Source: Cereibacter sphaeroides | GTDB taxonomy: Bacteria > Pseudomonadota > Alphaproteobacteria > Rhodobacterales > Rhodobacteraceae | Assembly: GCA_003243455.1 (NCBI GenBank) | Contig: QFQS01000011.1 | Span: 1-56,513, forward strand | Direction: 5' to 3' | Length of the DNA: 56,513 bases | Shown: one piece after another, positions 52,238 through 56,513 of the stretch | Layout: each line of letters starts with the position of its first letter | How positions within the stretch are numbered: the stretch's first letter is position 1 | The notes under the pieces: generated by a model | What the model was told of the DNA's origin: nothing | Databases searched by the model: none | What the model saw: only the letters and a program-made list of their open reading frames with translations | Position numbers and translations under genes: made by a program

Positions 52238-52590
52238 TGACGACGATGGAAATGCCCTTGTTGCCAGCGGGTTTCGAGGATCTTGCGCCAATGGCAGCGC
52301 GATGGGCGCGACCGACAGAGAATGAGCGCAACGCGCTGCGTTTCGAAGCGTCAGCGTGGGACTTTGCTGCCCTCGATGCTGCCATGAAGCCTCGGTTGGG
52401 TGCGTTGCTGGCCTATCTGGCGGGATTACCCGCCCAGCCTGCGGATGTCGCGGATCGTAACGCCTTGATGCTGGCCTGCGCCTATGCGGAGGCGGCGCCC
52501 CATCACGAACTCTATGGCGGCAGCGCACAGGTGCCCTTCAGCTTCGATGCGCGGCGCTTCGCGCCCGAACATGGCGAGGAGGGGCTTTGA
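52234..52590 (+). CDS. Small conserved partner of Rieske oxygenase, copy 3 (unrecognised family)
   Basis: A 118-residue paralogue of the proteins at 42755 and 46068. LPAGFEDLAP, WARPTENER, YAEAAPHHELYGG and DARRF...H follow the common order. ATG 52234 overlaps the Rieske 3 stop; ATG 52237 is equally spaced from GGGAG. It ends the module, and mobile-element debris follows. Function unknown. Confidence 0.8.
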   Translation: MMTTMEMPLLPAGFEDLAPMAARWARPTENERNALRFEASAWDFAALDAAMKPRLGALLAYLAGLPAQPADVADRNALMLACAYAEAAPHHELYGGSAQVPFSFDARRFAPEHGEEGL

Positions 52591-52715
52591 TCGCAGGAAT
52601 TCCGGCATTGCCGCGCCAGATGCTCGGGGCTGTTCGGGTCGGAAAGCGGATACGCCAAAGACGCATTTCCAAACAGCCTCTGAATGGCCCAGAGAGGCGA
52701 CGACAGGGACATTGA

Positions 52716-52775
52716 GTGGCGAGCAAGAAGCACAGGCCGGAACAGATCATCGGTAGGCGCGCCCGGCGGATGGTC
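52716..52775 (+). pseudogene. IS3-family orfA N-terminal fragment
   Basis: GTG-started frame reading ASKKHRPEQIIGRRARR, close to the ASKKHKPEEIIGKLR opening of one IS3 orfA subgroup. Similarity is lost after about 20 codons. Confidence 0.55.
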
Positions 52776-52849
52776 GTCGCCGCCGGTTCCGACCCTTTCA
52801 AGCCGTCCGTTTCCACGATGGTGACTCTCAAAAACTGCCTTTGCGATCG

Positions 52850-52937
52850 CCGTCGTCCCGGACTTGACCCGGGATCCATTCAGCGCTCTCCATCTGCCAC
52901 GGCGCAGAATGGATCCTGGCTTTCGTCAGGATGACGG
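52850..52937. repeat. Dispersed palindromic repeat of alphaproteobacterial type
   Basis: Arms CCGTCGTCCCGGACTTGACC at 52850 and, inverted, AGGATGACGG ending at 52937, with GGATCCATT / AATGGATCC inside. The imperfect inverted repeat can form a long hairpin. Elements with this CATCCCGGACTTGATCCGGG-like arm recur between genes in many alphaproteobacteria. Confidence 0.6.
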
Positions 52938-52999
52938 CGGAGGGGAGGGCGGCTTCGACCACTGAACCACTCCGGGATTGCCGGAGGCCAGTGCTCTTG

Positions 53000-53393
53000 A
53001 ATTAGGCAGTAGTGGGGCGTCGTCCAGCATGGGCATTGCGATGCTCGTTGATAAAGGCGATCATCATCGTTGGAATGGGCGGTCGAGCTCCGACTGGGCC
53101 AAATATGCCGAGGCCTTGCGCAATACTCATTGGCTTGCCGCAGTTCGCGGATTTCCCGCTCCAGGGCCTTGAGCTTCTCGGGGTACGCCGCCGCGCTTGC
53201 CGCTGCCGCTGTCCACCCCGGATTTCTTCACCCATTCTAGTCGCGTGTGCCCGGAATACCCGATCTTCTCGGTTGCCGATGTGATCGCAGCCCAGCGGGA
53301 GGGATAATCGCCCCCGATGATCCAGAACGATCCGGATCGCCTGCTGCCGAACCTCAGGGGCACATTTGTTTCGTCGTCTTGCTCATCGTGGAC
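53000..53393 (-). pseudogene. IS3-family transposase remnant (orfA/orfB, frameshifted)
   Basis: From 53393 the minus strand begins MSKTTKQMCP and then shifts frame. GDYPSRWAAITSATEKIGYS, then GHTRLEWVKKSGVDSG, matches IS3 orfA, and LEREIRELRQANE-like sequence follows in another frame. MIAFINEHRNAHAG near 53050 matches the start of orfB. Several frameshifts make it non-functional. Confidence 0.75.
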
Positions 53394-53504
53394 GCTCGCT
53401 CCTAGGAGTTAGGGCCTCCGGCAATTTCGGCGCGGTTCATAACTTCGCTTTGCAGAAGGTCCGGCAGCTCGTCTAAAGGCCGGTCGTCAGGATTTTGAAC
53501 CGCA

Positions 53505-54335
53505 ATGAATTATCGCCATTCCTTCCACGCCGGCAACAGTGCCGATGTCGTCAAGCATAGCCTCCTCATCGCTCTGGTGCGTGCCTTGCAGCACAAGCCG
53601 GGGGCGCTGACCCTGATCGACACCCATGCAGGCTGCGGGCTGTATGACCTTGGCGGCGACGATGCCCGACGCACCGGCGAGGCGACGCAGGGCGTGCTGC
53701 GAGCCTTTGCCGACTCGAACCCCTTGCTGGATGAATACCGCGCCGCCGTGCAGGCGGTGAATGTGGGTGGCGAACCGCATCTTTACCCCGGCTCGCCGCA
53801 GTTTCTGGCACAGCTTTTGCGCCCGCAGGATTTCCTGATCCTCAACGAAAAGCACCCGGAAGACGCTCACACCCTGCGTGGCGTGATGCGTGGCAGCAGC
53901 GCAGCCGTACATGAACGCGACGCTTATGAACTATGGCTGGCTATGGTGCCGCCCCGCACATCGCGCGGCGTGGTTGTGGTCGACCCGCCCTACGAGCAGA
54001 CGGACGAACGGGCGCGCATCACTGCCACGCTCGCTGCCGCTCACCGCAAATGGGCGCATGGCGTGACGGTGATCTGGTATCCGCTGAAAGAGCGCGCCGT
54101 GCATCGGCAATGGAAGGCGCAGCTACGCAAGCTTGGCATCCCGAAATTGCTGGTGGTGGAGCATTGGCTATATGATAGCGAGCAACCCGGAATCTATAAT
54201 GGCGCGGGTCTCTTCATCGTCAATCCGCCTTATGCTTTCATGCAGGCACTGCCGCCACTGCTGGAAGCTTTGCGCACAACGTTGGCGCCCGAAGGGCATA
54301 AGGGCGAGATTATAGCTGATTGGTTGGGCAATTGA
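53505..54335 (+). CDS. rlmJ: 23S rRNA (adenine2030-N6)-methyltransferase RlmJ
   Basis: A 276-residue SAM-dependent methyltransferase modifying A2030 of 23S rRNA. MNYRHSFHAGNSADVVKH at the N terminus is diagnostic (usually HAGNFADVVKH). The catalytic DPPYE motif and the NPPYAFMQALPPLL segment are present. Full length. It is the one conserved housekeeping gene in the window and stands alone after mobile debris. Confidence 0.96.
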   Translation: MNYRHSFHAGNSADVVKHSLLIALVRALQHKPGALTLIDTHAGCGLYDLGGDDARRTGEATQGVLRAFADSNPLLDEYRAAVQAVNVGGEPHLYPGSPQFLAQLLRPQDFLILNEKHPEDAHTLRGVMRGSSAAVHERDAYELWLAMVPPRTSRGVVVVDPPYEQTDERARITATLAAAHRKWAHGVTVIWYPLKERAVHRQWKAQLRKLGIPKLLVVEHWLYDSEQPGIYNGAGLFIVNPPYAFMQALPPLLEALRTTLAPEGHKGEIIADWLGN

Positions 54336-54536
54336 GGTAAAATCTCACCCCCCTTCTTCCGGATGGGGAATTGCCGCATTTCAGGAACTGAACGCATATC
54401 TGGCGGCGAGCGCGAGTGAAAAGGGGGGGGGGATGACCGTTGGCATGCCGAGCTGCGTCGTGCTTTTCTTCGTGTGCCGTGATTTCCGAACCGTCAGATG
54501 ATTTCATCTGGCTGGAAATCACTCTAAAGGCACGCC
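54336..54536. other. Intergenic region downstream of rlmJ
   Basis: No gene or clear terminator is seen. It contains a run of nine G at about 54425-54433. TAAAGG before 54537 serves as the ribosome site of the next gene. Confidence 0.3.
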
Positions 54537-54857
54537 ATGCTTCATAAACATGGCCGTGGCGGCACCGTCGAAATCGATGGGTTCAAATATGACTGGGAAC
54601 TGCTCAGCGATCCCCAATTATCCTCTTCCGATGGCGCGAAGGGCATGACGGTTTCCCTGCGTCAGCACGACATGCCGCGTGAAGCAGTGCTGGAATTTCC
54701 GGCGCCAAAACGCCTGTTGAAGGGATTGCCGAAAGGGCGTTTGCATATCAACGACACAATTGCTTCGCGCGGCGTGCGGGCCGCATTGTCGGCCGGATGG
54801 GATCCGGCGTCGCGAGGCAAACCCACTATATTCATGGTCGATGCCAACGGCGATTAA
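54537..54857 (+). CDS. Small hypothetical protein
   Basis: A 106-residue soluble protein I do not recognise. It is rich in charged residues, has no membrane segment or cysteines, and carries EIDGFKYDWELLSDPQLSSS and LPKGRLHINDTIASRGVRAA. A TAAAGG site eight bases before ATG 54537 and sequence like normal coding DNA support a real gene. It lies alone between rlmJ and a lysR gene, so the context gives no function. Confidence 0.6.
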   Translation: MLHKHGRGGTVEIDGFKYDWELLSDPQLSSSDGAKGMTVSLRQHDMPREAVLEFPAPKRLLKGLPKGRLHINDTIASRGVRAALSAGWDPASRGKPTIFMVDANGD

Positions 54858-55016
54858 GCAGACGGAAATCGTGCGCTCCCACCATCGCAGATATAGACTT
54901 AGTAGGACGACTTCGTGCCATCATGGGCGCGCTTACGCACTGGGAAAGCGGTCGGTTCGCAGCTCGGGAACGCAAGTTCGGTGATGAACGGCTGAGATGG
55001 GTCGTTCCCGCGAGCC

Positions 55017-55946
55017 TTATAGTTGCTTGCCGGTGGTCACGGCGCGTATTTCTCCCCCCAGGTCACGTGGGAAGCCCGCTGCCAGATGATCGATGAGCGC
55101 GCGGACGGCGGGGGACAGGCCGCGACGGGTCGTGAAAACCAGATGCACGATCCCCCGCAGTCCGCGCCAGGCGGGTAATATGCGTACCAAACTTCCGGCC
55201 CGCAGCGCCTCGCGGCACACATGATCGGGCAGGATTGCCACGCCCAGGCCACTAATGGCGGCATTGCGTACGCTTGCCATATCTTCGCAGCCCAAGCGGG
55301 GTTCGATCCGGACCACCTGCCTGCGGCCATCCTCTGTCTCGAGATGCCATTCGAGGTCGTCGGCTGAATCCTGCGTAGCCAGCGCGGGGAATGAGGTCAG
55401 TTGCTCGATGCTTTCTAACTGGTTGGCTAATTGGGGGCAGGCGACCAGAATGCGAGTCGATATGCCAAGCGATCGCATCGTCAGCGCTGCATCGCTGTCG
55501 AGGCTCGCCCGCACGCGCAGGGCAAGGTCAATCCGTTCCTCGATCAGATCGACGGCGCGGTCCGTCGCGACCAGTTGCAGCCGCACCTTCGGGTAGCGCA
55601 TCAGAAAAGAGGCGATCAGGCCCGAGATCGGTTCCAGCATGCCCGTGGGGCAACTGAAGCGAATACGGCCATGTGGCTCGACCTGCGCCTGCATCACCAG
55701 CGCCTCGGCCTGTTCCGCCTCGGCCAGCATGGCGCGGCATCGCTCGTAGAAGGCCTGCCCGGTATCGGTCACGCGAAAGCGGCGGCTGGATCGTTCGATC
55801 AGACGCAGGCCCAGTCGCTCCTCCAGTCTCGCAATGCGCCGGCTGAGCTTGGACTTGGGTTCGCGCAGGGCGCGCGCCGCTGCGGCAAAGCCGCCATGCG
55901 CCACCACTCCCGCAAAATAGGCATAGTCGTTGAGGTCGATCTTCAT
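55017..55946 (-). CDS. LysR-family transcriptional regulator
   Basis: A 309-residue LysR regulator. The N-terminal winged helix (LNDYAYFAGVVAHGGFAAAA; RIARLEERLGLRLIERSSR) is followed by a periplasmic-binding-like effector domain (GRIRFSCPTGMLEPISGLIA). An AAGGAA ribosome site precedes ATG 55946. It is divergent from an SDR gene with a 114-base gap carrying a perfect inverted repeat, the usual LysR arrangement, so it probably controls that SDR and itself. Confidence 0.93.
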   Translation of the reverse strand: MKIDLNDYAYFAGVVAHGGFAAAARALREPKSKLSRRIARLEERLGLRLIERSSRRFRVTDTGQAFYERCRAMLAEAEQAEALVMQAQVEPHGRIRFSCPTGMLEPISGLIASFLMRYPKVRLQLVATDRAVDLIEERIDLALRVRASLDSDAALTMRSLGISTRILVACPQLANQLESIEQLTSFPALATQDSADDLEWHLETEDGRRQVVRIEPRLGCEDMASVRNAAISGLGVAILPDHVCREALRAGSLVRILPAWRGLRGIVHLVFTTRRGLSPAVRALIDHLAAGFPRDLGGEIRAVTTGKQL

Positions 55947-55947
55947 C

Positions 55948-55969
55948 AGCGTTCCTTTAATAGAACGCT
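55948..55969. promoter_or_regulatory. Inverted repeat AGCGTTC-N8-GAACGCT, candidate LysR operator
   Basis: Perfect 7-bp arms with an 8-bp AT-rich spacer contain a T-N11-A LysR box. It overlaps the lysR ribosome site, which fits autorepression. Function is inferred. Confidence 0.6.
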
Positions 55970-56060
55970 AAGTGCCATATTTGCTGTCTACAGGCATCAT
56001 CGTTCTTGGAGCATTCAGGTTGGGCACCGGCGCTTCGCCGGCAACTCAAGGAGACAGACG

Positions 56061-56474
56061 ATGACGAACAGGTTCAAGAACAAGGTGGCGGTGGTGACCG
56101 GCGGTACGAGCGGTATCGGCCTCGCCACGGCAAAGGCCTTTGCGGACGACGGCGCATCGGTGTTCATCACCGGTCGCCGTCAGGATGCGCTTGATGCAGC
56201 GGTGAAGCAGATCGGCGGCCGCGTGACGGGCGTGCGTGGAGACATGGCCAATCTGGCCGATATCGATCGTCTCTATGATGCGGTCCAGCAGCTGCATTCG
56301 CAGATCGACGTGGTCTTCGCCAATGCTGGCGGCGGCGAGTTGGTGCCGTTGGGCGCGATTACCGAGGAGCATTATCAGAGCACGTTCGACACCAATGTGA
56401 AGGGCGTCCTCTTCACTGTTCAGAAGGCGTTGCCGTGTAGATTTGCACTGAGAAGTGACCCGGGATGGGCGTAA
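56061..56474 (+). pseudogene. SDR-family oxidoreductase, interrupted by an insertion sequence
   Basis: ATG 56061 with AAGGAG upstream opens a typical SDR (VVTGGTSGIGLATAKAFAD; VVFANAGGG; NVKGVLFTVQKALP). At about 56436 the protein sequence changes to an unrelated tail and stops at 56472-56474. The Ser/Tyr/Lys catalytic half is missing. The junction coincides with an IS21-type terminal sequence, so the gene is cut, leaving about 125 native residues. The rest may lie beyond the element. Confidence 0.85.
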
Positions 56475-56513
56475 ATTTCCACTGAGAATTGACCCATGTT
56501 TGAACCTGCCCCT
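56436..56513. mobile_element. Left end of an IS21-type insertion sequence (runs off window)
   Basis: Starting TGTAG, the segment holds two close copies of an internal terminal repeat: TTTGCACTGAGAAGTGACCC (56442) and TTTCCACTGAGAATTGACCC (56474). Multiple such repeats behind a TG terminus are typical of IS21-family ends. The transposase genes would lie to the right of the window. Confidence 0.7.

Larger units (their letters stand above)
52591..53504. other. IS graveyard between Rieske module 3 and rlmJ
   Basis: No intact gene. The region holds an IS3 orfA N-terminal fragment (52716), a dispersed palindromic repeat (52850-52937) and a decayed IS3 orfA/orfB on the minus strand (53000-53393). 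It marks the right border of the catabolic region. The last 110 bases form the rlmJ leader. Confidence 0.6.

Noticed and set aside
1..56513. tRNA, rRNA, CRISPR array or riboswitch
   Set aside because: No cloverleaf, regularly spaced repeat array or known aptamer consensus was seen by eye; a covariance-model search was not possible here.

Overview
The window is a GC-rich stretch of an alphaproteobacterial genome, most likely from a sphingomonad (Sphingomonas/Sphingobium/Novosphingobium type). This is inferred from four large TonB-dependent receptors, many SDR and Rieske catabolic genes, IS3/IS5/IS21/IS66-type remnants and tight ATGA-coupled operons; no ribosomal or other lineage marker is present. 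It reads as an accessory nutrient-acquisition and catabolism region, not core genome. The only housekeeping gene recognised is rlmJ near the right end.

Layout. (1) 0.2-10.2 kb: a peptide-scavenging locus. A TonB receptor with an N-terminal signalling (STN) domain and two tandem S10 carboxypeptidases lie on the minus strand, divergent from an ECF sigma factor, a FecR anti-sigma factor and a secreted S9 (DPP-IV-like) peptidase. (2) 10.5-10.7 kb: an IS5-type transposase tail. (3) 11.1-23.3 kb: a GntR regulator and a nine-gene plus-strand operon (TonB receptor, beta-lactamase-fold hydrolase, SDR, MFS transporter, BKACE, HyuA, HyuB, SDR, thioesterase). It looks like an uncharacterised route in which a hydroxy acid is oxidised to a beta-keto acid, cleaved with acetyl-CoA by BKACE and released by the thioesterase, with an ATP-dependent HyuAB step beforehand. 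(4) 23.3-24.0 kb: an IS66 fragment next to a broken AsnC-type regulator. (5) 24.1-31.9 kb: a complete phenylalanine/tyrosine degradation operon (phhA, aminotransferase, hppD, hmgA, fahA, maiA) that also carries a Rieske ferredoxin, a dihydropteridine-reductase-like SDR and pterin carbinolamine dehydratase. (6) 32.0-32.1 kb: a second IS5-type tail related to the first, so segments 3-5 are bracketed by related remnants.

(7) 32.4-52.6 kb: the least familiar part. It holds an acetamidase/formamidase with two CxxC pairs, a flavin monooxygenase, two TonB receptors, an SDR, two paralogous AraC regulators, a hydantoin-racemase-like protein that lacks the second catalytic Cys, one ferredoxin reductase, one Rieske ferredoxin and three Rieske oxygenase alpha subunits. 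Each alpha subunit lies directly beside a paralogue of the same small (~120 aa) protein that I do not recognise, and two modules also carry an NTF2/SnoaL-like protein. The simplest reading is three terminal oxygenases sharing one electron-transfer chain, each with a dedicated small partner. The substrate cannot be read from the sequence.

(8) 52.6-53.4 kb: an IS graveyard with two IS3-type fragments and a dispersed palindromic repeat. (9) 53.5-56.5 kb: rlmJ, a small hypothetical gene, and a LysR regulator divergent from an SDR gene that is cut at about 56436 by what looks like the end of an IS21-type element running off the window.
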